Assembly: GCF_002871005.1 (NCBI RefSeq)
Contig: NZ_PHSN01000013.1
Coordinates: 124,001-188,000 of the forward strand
Direction of reading: 5' to 3'
Length of the DNA: 64,000 bases
DNA from: Acidimangrovimonas sediminis
Lineage (GTDB): Bacteria; Pseudomonadota; Alphaproteobacteria; Rhodobacterales; Rhodobacteraceae
Positions within the stretch are counted from its first letter, which is position 1; each line of letters starts with the position of its first letter. Made by a program: the position numbers and the translations under genes. The notes beneath the pieces are model-generated. The model was not told the origin of the DNA. It ran no database searches and saw only the letters and a program-made list of their open reading frames with translations. Shown here piece by piece: positions 38,264-49,205 of the stretch.

Positions 38264-39402
38264 GCGATGCCCTCCCTGAGCGCCACGACGAGGCCGGGGC
38301 GGATCACGCCGCCGACCGCCGGGATCTCGCGGCCCTGCCCCAGCACCCGGGTCAGCGCGTCGTAGCGTCCGCCGGTGGCGACCGGCGGCAGGTCGGGCCG
38401 GGCCTCGGCGACGAACGAGAAGACGAAGCCGTCGTAATATTCGAGGGTGGAACGGCCGTGGCTGGCCTCGAATTCCAGCGTCTCGACGTCGATCCCGCGC
38501 GCGGCCAGCGCATCGAGTCGACGCGCAAGGCGTTCGACCGCGCCACCGATCGCCGGCAGGTCGACGGCCACGTCGCGCAGATGCGCCAGCGCCACCGGCG
38601 CCGTGCCGCGCAGCCCGAGCACATCGTCCAGCGTCTCGACCTCGGAACCCGAGAGCGGCGGCTCGGCGGCATCCTGGGCAAGCGCCCGTGCCCGCGCCGC
38701 GATCTCGCCCGGCTCGCGCAGGCCGATCATCGGCCCGGCCGAGGCCATCAGCTCCTCGGGCGTGGCATGGCCAAGGCTGGCGATCAGCCGCTTGCGGGTC
38801 TCGTTCGGCGGCACCCGTCCGCCGAAACGGTCAAGCAGCGCCCGGAACCGCCGCGGCCGCCAGATATGGCGCAGCAGCGCGGCCTTGCGCGCCGGGCTGG
38901 TCGACAGCCCCTCGACAGCCGCGCGCAGGATGCCGATGTCGCCGGTAGCCGCGCGCAGCCCCAGCGGCGCCAGCATCTCGGCGAAGAGGGCGAAGACCTC
39001 GGCATCCGCGGCTTCGGTATCGTCCCGGGCGAAAAGCTCGAACCCCGCCTGAAAGTATTCCCGGGCCCGGGCACCGTGATGTTCCTGCCGGCGAAACACC
39101 TCGCCGGCATAGGCATAGCGCGCGGGTTCGGCCCCGCCGGCCATGTGCATCTGCACCACCGGCACGGTGAAGTCGGGGCGCAGCATCATCTCGCCTTCCA
39201 GCGGATCGGCGGTGACATAGGCGCGGGCGCGGATATCCTCGCCGTAGAGATCGAGAAGCGTGCCGGCGGGCTGCAGGATCTCGGTCTCGACCGGCTGCGC
39301 CCCCGCGGCAAGGAAACGCTCCAGAAGGCGCGCGGCCTCGGCCCGGACGGCCGCCCTTTCGGGAAGGGTGTCGGCGGGGATGTCCATGTCGCGGGCGGGC
39401 AT
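38260..39402 (-). CDS. hisZ: ATP phosphoribosyltransferase regulatory subunit HisZ
   Basis: A 380-residue HisRS-like protein without aminoacylation function: LRPDFTVPVVQMHM (motif 2 relative), YAGEVFRRQEHHGARAREYFQAGFE, and C-terminal VATGGRYDALTRVLGQ. It forms a hetero-octamer with HisG_S and confers histidine feedback. ATG 39402 is one base after the hisS stop; ATG 39387 is an alternative. Confidence 0.92.
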   Translation of the reverse strand: MPARDMDIPADTLPERAAVRAEAARLLERFLAAGAQPVETEILQPAGTLLDLYGEDIRARAYVTADPLEGEMMLRPDFTVPVVQMHMAGGAEPARYAYAGEVFRRQEHHGARAREYFQAGFELFARDDTEAADAEVFALFAEMLAPLGLRAATGDIGILRAAVEGLSTSPARKAALLRHIWRPRRFRALLDRFGGRVPPNETRKRLIASLGHATPEELMASAGPMIGLREPGEIAARARALAQDAAEPPLSGSEVETLDDVLGLRGTAPVALAHLRDVAVDLPAIGGAVERLARRLDALAARGIDVETLEFEASHGRSTLEYYDGFVFSFVAEARPDLPPVATGGRYDALTRVLGQGREIPAVGGVIRPGLVVALREGIA

Positions 39403-39403
39403 C

Positions 39404-40915
39404 TCAGCCCTCCAGCATGCGGCGGACGGTGGCAACCAGATCGGCGCGCGCCACCTCGGTCTGCGCCGGCTGGTCCTTCCATTCCTCCAGGCTGGCACTG
39501 GCCGCGATCTTCGCGCCGAGGACCAGATCCTTGACCTGCACCACGCCGCGCGCCGCCTCGTCCCCACCCTGGATCACGGCGACCGGCGCCCCGCGCTTGT
39601 CGGCATACTTGAGCTGGTTGCCGAAGTTCTTTGGGTTGCCCAGGTAGACCTCGGCCCGGATGCCCGCATTTCGCAGATCCGCAACCATGCCCATGTAATC
39701 GGCCATCCGATCGCGATCCATCACGGTCACGACGACCGGGCCCCGGGTTTCGCTGCCGATCCGGCCCTTGGCACGCAGGGCGGCAAGCAGCCGGTCGACG
39801 CCGATCGACACGCCGGTCGCCGGCACCGCCTGCCCGGTGAACCGCTTGACGAGATCGTCGTAGCGCCCCCCGCCCGCGACCGAGCCAAACTGCCGCGGCC
39901 GCCCCTTCTCGTCGAGGATCTCGAAGGTGAGCTCTGCCTCAAAGACCGGGCCGGTGTAATAGCCCAGGCCCCGCACGACCGAGGGGTCGATGACGATGCG
40001 GTCGGGGCCGTAGCCCTGGGCGTCCAGCAGCGCGGCAATGGTTTCAAGTTCGTCGACGCCCTCGGTCCCCATGGTCGATCCGGTGACCAGCTCGCGCAGC
40101 CGGGCACAGGTGGCCGCCCCGTCCGCGCGCTTGGCGTCCATGAAGCCCATGACCACATCAGCCTGCGCCTCCGAAAGCCCCGCGCCCTTGGTATAGTCGC
40201 CGCTGTCGTCCTTGCGCCCCTCGCCCAAGAGCGCACGGACGCCCGCGTCGCCCAGCCGGTCCAGCTTGTCGATGGCGCGCAGGACAATCCCGCGCTCGGC
40301 CTCGAACTTCGCCGGATCGGCAGGATCGAGGACGCCCGCCACTTCCATCACGCCGTTCAACACTTTCCGGTTGTTGATCCGCACGATGTAGTCGCCGCGC
40401 GGAATGCCGACCTCTTCCAGCGCGTCCGAGAGCATGGCGCAGATCTCGGCATCCGCAGCCACCGACGGCGCGCCCACGGTATCGGCATCGCATTGATAGA
40501 ACTGGCGGAACCGGCCCGGGCCGGGTTTCTCGTTGCGCCAGACGGGGCCCATGGCGTAGCGCCGGTAGGGGTTCGGCAGATCGTTGCGGAACTGCGCGGC
40601 CACACGCGCCAGCGGCGCCGTCATGTCGTAGCGCAGCGCCAGCCAGTCGCCGGGCTTGTCGCTCTCGGCCTCTTCCTGCCAGGCAAAGACCCCCTCGTTC
40701 GGGCGGTCGACGTCGGGCAGGAACTTGCCCAGTGCCTCGACCGTCTCCACCGCCGAGGTTTCCAGCGGATCGAAGCCGTAGCGATGGTAGACGGCGGCGA
40801 TCTTGTCGAGCATTTCCTTGCGTTCGGTCACATCCGCGCCGAAATAGTCGCGGAAGCCCTTGGGCGTCTCGGCCCGCGGGCGCCTTTGCCCCTTGGGCCC
40901 CTTGTCCTTCGCCAT
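39404..40915 (-). CDS. hisS: histidyl-tRNA synthetase
   Basis: A 503-residue class II synthetase: motif 1 region [18 protein letters not shown], motif 2 [23 protein letters not shown], HisA region [16 protein letters not shown] and motif 3 [17 protein letters not shown], then the anticodon-binding domain. It is longer than the E. coli type (about 424 aa), as is normal for this alphaproteobacterial subgroup. It heads the hisS-hisZ-hisG operon, joining tRNA charging to histidine synthesis. Confidence 0.96.
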   Translation of the reverse strand: MAKDKGPKGQRRPRAETPKGFRDYFGADVTERKEMLDKIAAVYHRYGFDPLETSAVETVEALGKFLPDVDRPNEGVFAWQEEAESDKPGDWLALRYDMTAPLARVAAQFRNDLPNPYRRYAMGPVWRNEKPGPGRFRQFYQCDADTVGAPSVAADAEICAMLSDALEEVGIPRGDYIVRINNRKVLNGVMEVAGVLDPADPAKFEAERGIVLRAIDKLDRLGDAGVRALLGEGRKDDSGDYTKGAGLSEAQADVVMGFMDAKRADGAATCARLRELVTGSTMGTEGVDELETIAALLDAQGYGPDRIVIDPSVVRGLGYYTGPVFEAELTFEILDEKGRPRQFGSVAGGGRYDDLVKRFTGQAVPATGVSIGVDRLLAALRAKGRIGSETRGPVVVTVMDRDRMADYMGMVADLRNAGIRAEVYLGNPKNFGNQLKYADKRGAPVAVIQGGDEAARGVVQVKDLVLGAKIAASASLEEWKDQPAQTEVARADLVATVRRMLEG

Positions 40916-41041
40916 CGTCTCGTCTCGCCTACCTGGACAGTCGCGGGTGATCTAGCCGAAGGGGGGCTGCAGGGCAAGGCGGCGGCTTGGCTCTGCGGCT
41001 CGCGGCGGCTATGGTCCCGGCCCTGACACAGGAGGCCCGCG

Positions 41042-41245
41042 ATGGCGACGATGGACGAGATCGAGGAACAGATGGCGTATCTCGCCCGCACGGTCGAGGA
41101 CCTGTCGGAGGTCGTCGCCCGCCAGAGCCGCGAGATCGACCTGCTGACACGGCGCCTTGCCCTGATGATCGAGCGCGAGGCCGAGCGCGAGTACGAGGCG
41201 GGCGGAACCATCCCGCTGGCCGACCAGAAACCGCCGCATTACTGA
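41042..41245 (+). CDS. slyX: SlyX family protein
   Basis: A 67-residue protein, mostly one coiled coil with heptad leucines/isoleucines (EEQMAYLARTVEDLSEVVAR) and the C-terminal PPHY signature (DQKPPHY). The function is unknown; E. coli slyX lies beside slyD, which is not present here. It is divergent from hisS across 126 nt. Confidence 0.85.
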   Translation: MATMDEIEEQMAYLARTVEDLSEVVARQSREIDLLTRRLALMIEREAEREYEAGGTIPLADQKPPHY

Positions 41246-41247
41246 GA

Positions 41248-41400
41248 GCGCCATAAGGTACGTTTCAACGCACCCTACGGCGCCGACCAGGCCCTGCCTT
41301 CTCTCTGAACGAAAGTGGGGTCAGCGCCGGTCCGGTCGTGCCGGAGGCACGCCTACGACCCGCCTGGACTGACCCGCGCTTGCCCTGCGGCTTCGCCGCG
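41248..41400. other. structured intergenic DNA between slyX and trpF
   Basis: A long imperfect hairpin (41248-41283, arms GCGCC and GGCGC, with GGTACG/CGCACC inside) directly follows slyX. It is followed by a nested inverted repeat at 41318-41375: outer GGGTCAG/CTGACCC, then GGTCGT/ACGACC, and the alternative CGTGCC-GGA-GGCACG. A third hairpin, GCGGC-TTC-GCCGC, lies near 41388-41400. No T-run and no protein frame were found; 41401-41541 looks featureless. Confidence 0.5.
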
Positions 41401-41541
41401 CCTCGAGCCGGGTCAGCTCGTCCTTCCACGGGGCTCGGCGCGGGCCTCGCGCTCTGGACTGAGAAGGCACTGGCCCTTCAAGCAGGAGGCCACAGCCGCC
41501 ACCCCTTCCCAAACCCTCCCCCACGCCCTAAACCCCTTCCC

Positions 41542-42180
41542 ATGAGCACCCGTGTCAAGATCTGCGGCCTGACCCGCCCCGAAGATGTCGCCGCCGTCCA
41601 CGCCGCCGGCGCGGCCTACATGGGCCTTGTCTTCTTTGCCAAATCGCCGCGCAACATCGGCGCCGAGCTGGCCCGCGACATCGCGATCGAGGCCCCCCCG
41701 GGGCTGGCCAAGGTGGCGCTGACGGTGAACGCGACCGATGCCGAACTGGACGCGATCCTGAAGACGGTCCCCCTCGACATGTTGCAGCTTCACGGCACGG
41801 AACCCCCCGAGCGGGTGGCCGAGGTCCGCACCCGCTATGGCCTGCCGGTGATGAAGGCGGTGGGCATCGCCGAAGAGGCCGACCTCGCGAAACTGGAACT
41901 TTACGCCCCCGTGGCCGACCAGATCCTCGTCGATGCCAAGGCGCCGAAGGGGGCGCCCCTGCCCGGCGGCAACGGCGTGCCCTTCGACTGGCGGCTGATC
42001 GCGAACCGGCGCTGGCCGGTGCCGTGGATGCTGGCCGGCGGCCTGACCCCCGCGAACGTGGCCGAGGCGGTGCGCCTGACCGGCGCGCGGCAGGTCGACG
42101 TCTCCTCGGGCGTCGAAAGCGCGCCCGGGGTGAAGGACCCGGCCCTGATCGCGGCCTTCGGACTGGCGGCGCGCGCCTGA
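41542..42180 (+). CDS. trpF: phosphoribosylanthranilate isomerase
   Basis: A 212-residue TIM barrel: [20 protein letters not shown] with the catalytic Cys, [19 protein letters not shown], the catalytic Asp in QILVDAKAP and [12 protein letters not shown]. It isomerises phosphoribosylanthranilate in tryptophan synthesis. ATG 41542 begins the barrel directly; the long in-frame extension upstream runs through the structured intergenic DNA and is not credible. trpB follows 126 nt later. Confidence 0.95.
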   Translation: MSTRVKICGLTRPEDVAAVHAAGAAYMGLVFFAKSPRNIGAELARDIAIEAPPGLAKVALTVNATDAELDAILKTVPLDMLQLHGTEPPERVAEVRTRYGLPVMKAVGIAEEADLAKLELYAPVADQILVDAKAPKGAPLPGGNGVPFDWRLIANRRWPVPWMLAGGLTPANVAEAVRLTGARQVDVSSGVESAPGVKDPALIAAFGLAARA

Positions 42181-42306
42181 GCCAAGCCGTCGCTGCGCTG
42201 AAGTCGCCGAGCCAAAGATGTGCCCGGGCGCCCCTGCGTGACACGGCGCGGCTTTACCCACGCGCGCAAGGGCTATAAACGCACCCTGTAACGCGGGAGA
42301 CGAACC

Positions 42307-43539
<1,233 letters not shown>

Positions 43540-43645
43540 CCCGGGCGTCCCCCCCTCGGCGCCCGCCCGAACTCTCGCCACCCGCCGCCCCCCCCCCCGT
43601 GCGGCCTTCAGGCGGCCCTGCAGGTGTCAGGGGCCGCCCCTCCCC

Positions 43646-43672
43646 CTTTCATTGTTCTCCAAATACGCACCC
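43646..43672 (-). repeat. palindrome-tail repeat, copy 4 (ATGAAAG subtype)
   Basis: On the minus strand GGGTGCGTATTTGGAG is followed by AACAATGAAAG. It matches the copy inside xdhA at 25 of 27 positions. It lies in the convergent gap between trpB and the DUF2237 gene, near an 11-base C-run at 43588-43598. Confidence 0.7.
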
Positions 43673-43705
43673 CTGCCGCCTCAAACCCGGCCGGGCCCCA
43701 CGCCC

Positions 43706-44080
43706 CTAATCCGCGTCCAGCGCATAGTGCCGCAGCACCTCCAGCGGCACGACGTCAAGCGTGCGGCGGTGAGTGCTCTTCAACCGCAGCTGCGGCGCCG
43801 CACCCTCCTCGTGCGCCTGCAGGAAACGCGCGGCACAAAGGCACCATTGGTCGCCCGGCCTGAGCCCGGCAAAGCCATATTGCGGCTGCGGCGTCGACAG
43901 GTCGTTGCCGAGGTATTTCGACAGTGCCAGGAACTCGGCCGTCATGACCGCGCAAACGGTATGCAGCCCCATGTCCTGCGGGCCGGTATCGCAGCAGCCG
44001 TTGCGAAAGAACCCGGTGACCGGCTCGGCCGAGCAGGGCTCGAGCGCCTCGCCCAGAACGTTCAGCGACGGCTCCATCAT
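43706..44080 (-). CDS. DUF2237 family protein
   Basis: A 124-residue protein with the full family pattern: SLNVLGEALEPCSAEPVTGF, NGCCDTGPQDMGLHTVCAVM, LGNDLSTPQPQYGFAGLRPG and QWCLCAARFLQAHEEGAAP. Several invariant Cys residues suggest metal or redox chemistry, but the function is unknown. ATG 44080 starts the conserved region. It is divergent from the AbrB-type gene. Confidence 0.85.
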   Translation of the reverse strand: MMEPSLNVLGEALEPCSAEPVTGFFRNGCCDTGPQDMGLHTVCAVMTAEFLALSKYLGNDLSTPQPQYGFAGLRPGDQWCLCAARFLQAHEEGAAPQLRLKSTHRRTLDVVPLEVLRHYALDAD

Positions 44081-44327
44081 GGCCTGTCCTCCCTCGTCGC
44101 GGCACCATTCACGCCCAAAGCCTACACCCGTGCGGACCCGCTGGCCAGCGGCGCTCCTGACACCCCCATGGCGGGCCCCGCCTTTCGCCGGGCACACCGG
44201 ACCACCCCGGTCTCATGCCGCACCGCGACCAGGGCGCGGCACCGTCCCCTGCCGGTGCCAGTGCCGGTGCCGGAGCAGCTTGTGCCCGTCTCGCGGCGGT
44301 GGCAGGATGCCGCCCGGAAACCCCACG

Positions 44328-45461
44328 ATGCCTTTCAGCCTCCGCCTCCCGTCCCGCCGGACCCCAGTACCGCTGCCCGTCGTGGCGGCGACCCTTGCCG
44401 TCGGCGCGCTCGGTGCGGTGGTGGCGACCCTGCTGCACCTGCCCCTGCCCCTGCTGCTCGGACCGATCGTGTCGACCGCGGCCGCGGCCATCACCCGGGT
44501 GAAGCTGTTCGGCCAGGCCCCCGCCCTGCCCGGCGTCTTCCGCAGCTGGTCGATCCCGGTGATCGGCGTCTCGATCGGCGGGGCGTTCCACCCCGGGCTG
44601 CTGGAACAGGCGGTGCGCTGGTGGCCTTCGGTCATCGCGCTGGCACTGATCGTGCCGATAGCGCAGGCGATGGGCTACCTGATCTACCGCCGCCTCGGGG
44701 GCTTCGACCCGGCTACCAGCTTCTTCGGCGCGATCCCCGGCGGGCTGATCACCGCGATCGCCATGGGCGAAGAGGCCGGCGGCAACGTCGCGATGACGAC
44801 GATGCTGCAATTCATGCGGCTGATCCTGACGATCACGCTGGTGCCCCTCGCCTTCACCATCATCACCGGCGGCGCGGTGGGCAGCGCGGCGGGCGCCTCC
44901 TTCGGCGGCACCGACCAGTCTGCAAGCGTCCTCGAGATTGCCCTCTTGCTGGCCCTCGCGGCCATCGGTGCGGTGGTGGGCGAGCGGCTGAAGCTGCCCG
45001 CCGCGGTGGTGACCGGGCCGCTTCTGGTCAGCGGCGCGGCGCATCTGGCCGGCCTGACCGACGCGGTGCCGCCGCAATGGATGATCGGGCTGACCCAGCT
45101 GTTCGTCGGCACCGCGCTCGGGGCGCGTTTCGCCGGCATGGGGCGAAGCATGTTCGGCAGGGCGCTCGTGCTGGCCGCCCTCAACGTCTGCGCGACGCTG
45201 CTTCTGGGCCTCGGCACCGCCTATGCCCTGCATTTCTGGGTGACCGAGCCGACCGACGCGATCTTCCTCGCCCTCGCCCCCGGCGGCGTGGCCGAGATGT
45301 CGCTGGTCGCCGTGTCGCTGCAGGTGAGCGTGGTCTACGTCAGCGCCCATCACGTGCTGCGGATCGTGCTGTCGGTGACCCTGGCGCGGATCTTCGCACA
45401 ACGGATCACCGCGGCGACCGAGGCCTTCGCCCACAGTGCGGCGCCGGCCCCGGGGGAATAG
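44328..45461 (+). CDS. AbrB-type (AmoA-like) inner-membrane protein
   Basis: A 377-residue protein with about ten transmembrane segments in two homologous halves. Each half has a P-L-L-L-G-P / G-P-L-L-V-S-G loop, plus the markers SIPVIGVSIGGAF, FFGAIPGGLITAIAMGEEAG and LALAPGGVAEMSLVA. This is the AbrB/AmoA duplicated family (often annotated ammonia monooxygenase, without proof); it is a likely transporter or regulator. ATG 44328 starts with a short basic N-terminus, whereas the upstream extension is Arg/Pro-rich shadow sequence. Confidence 0.82.
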   Translation: MPFSLRLPSRRTPVPLPVVAATLAVGALGAVVATLLHLPLPLLLGPIVSTAAAAITRVKLFGQAPALPGVFRSWSIPVIGVSIGGAFHPGLLEQAVRWWPSVIALALIVPIAQAMGYLIYRRLGGFDPATSFFGAIPGGLITAIAMGEEAGGNVAMTTMLQFMRLILTITLVPLAFTIITGGAVGSAAGASFGGTDQSASVLEIALLLALAAIGAVVGERLKLPAAVVTGPLLVSGAAHLAGLTDAVPPQWMIGLTQLFVGTALGARFAGMGRSMFGRALVLAALNVCATLLLGLGTAYALHFWVTEPTDAIFLALAPGGVAEMSLVAVSLQVSVVYVSAHHVLRIVLSVTLARIFAQRITAATEAFAHSAAPAPGE

Positions 45462-45561
45462 CCGCCGGTCGGGGACATCCGGGCGGGGACACCGGGCGGG
45501 CGCGTTCGGACGACGAGCGCGCGGAAGCGCGTCGAGGAGCGGCGCCCTCAGATCTCCTCCC

Positions 45562-48500
45562 TCAGATCTCCTCGACCATCACCACACCTTCGAGCGACTT
45601 CAGCGCCGAGCGGATCCGGGGCGAAACGGGCAGTTCCTTGCCCACCTCGATTTCCACCTCCTGCCCGTCCGGGGCCGACAGGCAGAACCGGATCGGCCCG
45701 CGCCCGCGCGCGCCCTCACCGCCGCCCATCCGGTCTAGGACCGCCTTGACCGAAACCGCCGCCTCCGGCGCGCCGATATGCACCAGAAGGCCCGCGCCGC
45801 CCGCATCCGCGATCGCCGCCTCCATCGGCGCGACCGACCGTCCACGCGGATCGAACTGGCCCTCGTTGAACTGCGCCTCCAGCGTCATGATCACCATGTC
45901 CGTCTGGTCGAAGACGCGTCGCGCCGCGTCGAAATCCTCGGGGAACATCACCATCCCCGACACCTGCCCCGTCGGATCGGAAATGTTCAGCCGGAAGAAC
46001 CGCGTGCCCTTGGCCGATTTCCTTTCCTGCAACCCCGAAACCTTGACGCCCACGCGGCCCACCGCGCCGCCCTTCACCTCGGCATCCGCCTGCAGGGCCG
46101 CCAGCGTCGGGTGGCCCTTGCGCTTCAGTGCGCCCGCGAATTCATCCAGCGGGTGGCCCGACAGGTAGAAGCCGATCGCCTGGAATTCCTGCGCCAGCCG
46201 ATCCTCGGCCATCCAGTCGTCGACCTTGGGCAGGCGCGGTTCCGGCAGGTCCTCGCCCGCCTCGCCGAACAGCGACACCTGATCCGACGCCTTCTGTTCG
46301 TGGATCGCCGCCGAATAGGCCATCAGCGCCTCCAGCCCCTCGAACACCCGCCGCCGGTTGCGGTCGAGCTGATCGAAGGCGCCCGCGCGCGCCATCATCT
46401 CCAGGGGGCGCTTGCCCACCCGCTTCATGTCCACCCGGCGGGCGAAATCGTAGAGCGTCGAGAACGGCTTTTCCCGCCCGTCCACATTCCGCGCCTCGAC
46501 GACCATGCGCATCGCGTCGGAGCCCACGTTCTTCAACGCACCCAGCGCATAGACCAGCCTCTGGTCCACCACGTCGAACGACGCGAGCGACCGGTTCACG
46601 CAGGGCGGCACGATCTCGATCTTCAGGCCGCGGCGGACCTCCTCGGCATAGATCGCAAGCTTGTCGGTCAGGTGGATATCGCAGTTCATGACGCCTGCCA
46701 TGAACTCCACCGGATGGTTCGCCTTCAGCCATGCGGTCTGGTAGCTGACCACCGCGTAGGCGGCGGCGTGGGACTTGTTGAAGCCGTAGTTGGCGAACTT
46801 CTCCAGAAGGTCGAAGACCTCCTTGGCCTTCTTGTCGTCGACCCCGTTCTTCTTGGCGCCAGCCACGAACTTCGGCCGCTCGGCGTCCATCGCCTCCTTG
46901 ATCTTCTTGCCCATGGCCCGGCGCAGAAGGTCGGCGCCGCCAAGCGAATACCCCGCCATCACCTGGGCAATCTGCATCACCTGTTCCTGGTAGACGATGA
47001 TGCCCTGCGTTTCTTCGAGGATGTAGTCGATCGAAGGGTGGATCGAGGTGATTTCCTTCAGCCCGTTCTTGACCTCGCAATAGGTCGGGATGTTCTCCAT
47101 GGGCCCAGGACGATAAAGCGCCACGAGGGCCACGATATCCTCGATGCAGGTGGGCTTCATGCGCCGGAGCGCATCCATCATGCCCGAGCTTTCGACCTGG
47201 AACACCGCGACCGTCTTGGCGCTGGAATAGAGGTCGTAGGTCGGTTCGTCGTCCAAGGGGATCAGGTTGATCTGATCCACCGCGCCCTCGGGCGGCTCGT
47301 AAAGCTCGGTCCCGTCCGGCCCGATGTGCAGGTGGCGGCCGTTCTTCAGGATCAGGTCGACGGCGTTCTGGATCACCGTCAGGGTCTTGAGGCCGAGGAA
47401 GTCGAACTTCACCAGACCCGCCTGCTCGACCCATTTCATGTTGAACTGCGTGGCTGGCATGTCCGACCGCGGATCCTGGTAGAGCGGCACCAGCCGGTCC
47501 AGCGGCCGGTCGCCGATCACCACCCCCGCCGCGTGGGTCGAGGCGTTGCGCAACAGCCCCTCGACCTGCTGGCCGTAATCCAGCAAGCGCTTCACCACCT
47601 CCTCGGTTCGGGCGGCCTCGCGCAGGCGCTCCTCCTGCGCCAGCGCCTCGGTGATCGAGACGGGTTTCACCCCCTCGACCGGGATCAGCTTGGACAGCCG
47701 GTCCACCTGGCCATAGGGCATCTGCAACACGCGGCCCACGTCGCGCACCGCCGCCTTGGACAGTAGCGCGCCAAAGGTGATGATCTGCCCCACCTTGTCG
47801 CGACCGTACTTCTCCTGCACGTAGCGGATCGTTTCCTCGCGCCGGTCCATGCAAAAGTCGATATCGAAGTCCGGCATCGACACCCGTTCGGGGTTGAGGA
47901 AGCGTTCGAACAGCAGCGAATAGCGCAGCGGGTCGAGGTCGGTGATGGTCAGCGCATAGGCGACAAGGCTGCCCGCGCCCGAGCCCCGCCCCGGCCCCAC
48001 GGGGATGTTGTGTTCCTTCGACCACTTGATGAAGTCGGCAACGATCAGGAAATAGCCCGGGAACCCCATCTGCTCGATGATCCCAAGCTCGAACTTCAGC
48101 CGTTCCTCGTACTCGGCCACCGGCACGGCATGGGGGATGACCTTGAGGCGCGCCTCCAGCCCCTCCCATGCCTGGCGGCGCAGTTCCTCGACCTCGTCAT
48201 CGGCGAAGCGCGGCAGGATCGGGTCGCGCTTGGGCACCTTGTAGGCGCAGCGGCGGGCGATCTCGACAGTGTTCTGCACGGCCTCCGGCAGGTCGGCGAA
48301 GAGCGCCACCATCTCGGATTCCGACTTCAGGTAATGCTGCGGCGTCAGGCGGCGGCGGGGTTCCTGCTGGTCGACGTAAGCCCCTTCCTTGATGCACAGA
48401 AGCGCGTCATGCGCCTCGTAGATCTCGGGCTTGGGGAAGTAGACGTCGTTCGTGGCCACCAGCGGCAGGTTCAGCGCATAGGCCATCTCGACATGGCCCT

Positions 48501-49080
48501 TCTCGGTCGCGCGCTCGGCCTCCGTGGGCTGGCCGCCCTCGCCGGGGTGGCGCTGCAACTCGATGTAAAGCCGGTCCGGGTAGATCTCCGCCAGTCGCTT
48601 CACCAGCGCCTCGGCCTTCGCCTCCTGCCCCGATTGCAACAGCTTGCCGACCGCGCCCTCGGGCCCGCCGGACAGACAGATCAGCCCCTCGGAAAACTCG
48701 GCCAGCTCGTCCACCGTCACCTCGGGCAGCGCGCCGTGCTTGTCGAGGTAGAGGCAGGAGTTCAGCCGCATCAGGTTCTCGTAGCCGCGCTCGGTCTGCG
48801 CCAGCAGCACGACGGGCGCGGGCAGGCGCGGTTTCTCGCCGGGCTGGGCCGGATCGTAGGCCACGTCGACCTGACAGCCGATGATCGGCTGAAGGCCGGC
48901 GCCCGAGGCGATGGTCGAGAATTCCAGCGCACAGAACATGTCGTTCGTGTCGGTCACGGCGACCGCGGGAATTCCCTGATCGCCGCACAGCTTGACGAGT
49001 TTCTTCACCGGCACCGCCCCTTCGAGAAGCGAATATTCGGTGTGCACGCGGAGATGGATGAATCGGGGAGAGGTCGTCAT
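45562..49080 (-). CDS. dnaE: DNA polymerase III alpha subunit
   Basis: A 1172-residue replicative polymerase. It has the N-terminal PHP domain (HLRVHTEYSLLEGAVPVKKL), the palm with the catalytic aspartates in SMPDFDIDFCMDRR (around residue 400), FNKSHAAAYAVVSYQTAWLK in the fingers/beta-binding region, a beta-clamp motif QVSLFG and the C-terminal OB fold. It copies the chromosome within the Pol III holoenzyme. The length is normal. The last codons and stop lie within an exact 14-bp tandem duplication. Confidence 0.97.
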   Translation of the reverse strand: MTTSPRFIHLRVHTEYSLLEGAVPVKKLVKLCGDQGIPAVAVTDTNDMFCALEFSTIASGAGLQPIIGCQVDVAYDPAQPGEKPRLPAPVVLLAQTERGYENLMRLNSCLYLDKHGALPEVTVDELAEFSEGLICLSGGPEGAVGKLLQSGQEAKAEALVKRLAEIYPDRLYIELQRHPGEGGQPTEAERATEKGHVEMAYALNLPLVATNDVYFPKPEIYEAHDALLCIKEGAYVDQQEPRRRLTPQHYLKSESEMVALFADLPEAVQNTVEIARRCAYKVPKRDPILPRFADDEVEELRRQAWEGLEARLKVIPHAVPVAEYEERLKFELGIIEQMGFPGYFLIVADFIKWSKEHNIPVGPGRGSGAGSLVAYALTITDLDPLRYSLLFERFLNPERVSMPDFDIDFCMDRREETIRYVQEKYGRDKVGQIITFGALLSKAAVRDVGRVLQMPYGQVDRLSKLIPVEGVKPVSITEALAQEERLREAARTEEVVKRLLDYGQQVEGLLRNASTHAAGVVIGDRPLDRLVPLYQDPRSDMPATQFNMKWVEQAGLVKFDFLGLKTLTVIQNAVDLILKNGRHLHIGPDGTELYEPPEGAVDQINLIPLDDEPTYDLYSSAKTVAVFQVESSGMMDALRRMKPTCIEDIVALVALYRPGPMENIPTYCEVKNGLKEITSIHPSIDYILEETQGIIVYQEQVMQIAQVMAGYSLGGADLLRRAMGKKIKEAMDAERPKFVAGAKKNGVDDKKAKEVFDLLEKFANYGFNKSHAAAYAVVSYQTAWLKANHPVEFMAGVMNCDIHLTDKLAIYAEEVRRGLKIEIVPPCVNRSLASFDVVDQRLVYALGALKNVGSDAMRMVVEARNVDGREKPFSTLYDFARRVDMKRVGKRPLEMMARAGAFDQLDRNRRRVFEGLEALMAYSAAIHEQKASDQVSLFGEAGEDLPEPRLPKVDDWMAEDRLAQEFQAIGFYLSGHPLDEFAGALKRKGHPTLAALQADAEVKGGAVGRVGVKVSGLQERKSAKGTRFFRLNISDPTGQVSGMVMFPEDFDAARRVFDQTDMVIMTLEAQFNEGQFDPRGRSVAPMEAAIADAGGAGLLVHIGAPEAAVSVKAVLDRMGGGEGARGRGPIRFCLSAPDGQEVEIEVGKELPVSPRIRSALKSLEGVVMVEEI

Positions 49081-49205
49081 CCCCCGATGCTATCCAGCGC
49101 GGCGGCGAAGGGAAAGCGGGGATGACCCGAAGAGCGCGTTTCACCGCCCCCACTTCACGGATGCGCGATGCCTCCGTCCGCGCTACGCTGCCACACGGAG
49201 GAGAC

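Noticed and set aside
41401-41541. Possible trp leader peptide or attenuator before trpF
   Set aside because: There are no tandem Trp codons in a short translatable frame and no terminator with a T-run.
43588-43598. A run of 11 C that might be a phase-variable tract
   Set aside because: It lies between convergent genes, outside any coding frame or promoter, so length changes would have no obvious effect.
44250-44273. Four TGCCGG-type hexamers between the DUF2237 and AbrB-type genes
   Set aside because: Short low-complexity GC repeat, expected by chance in such DNA and not linked to any feature.
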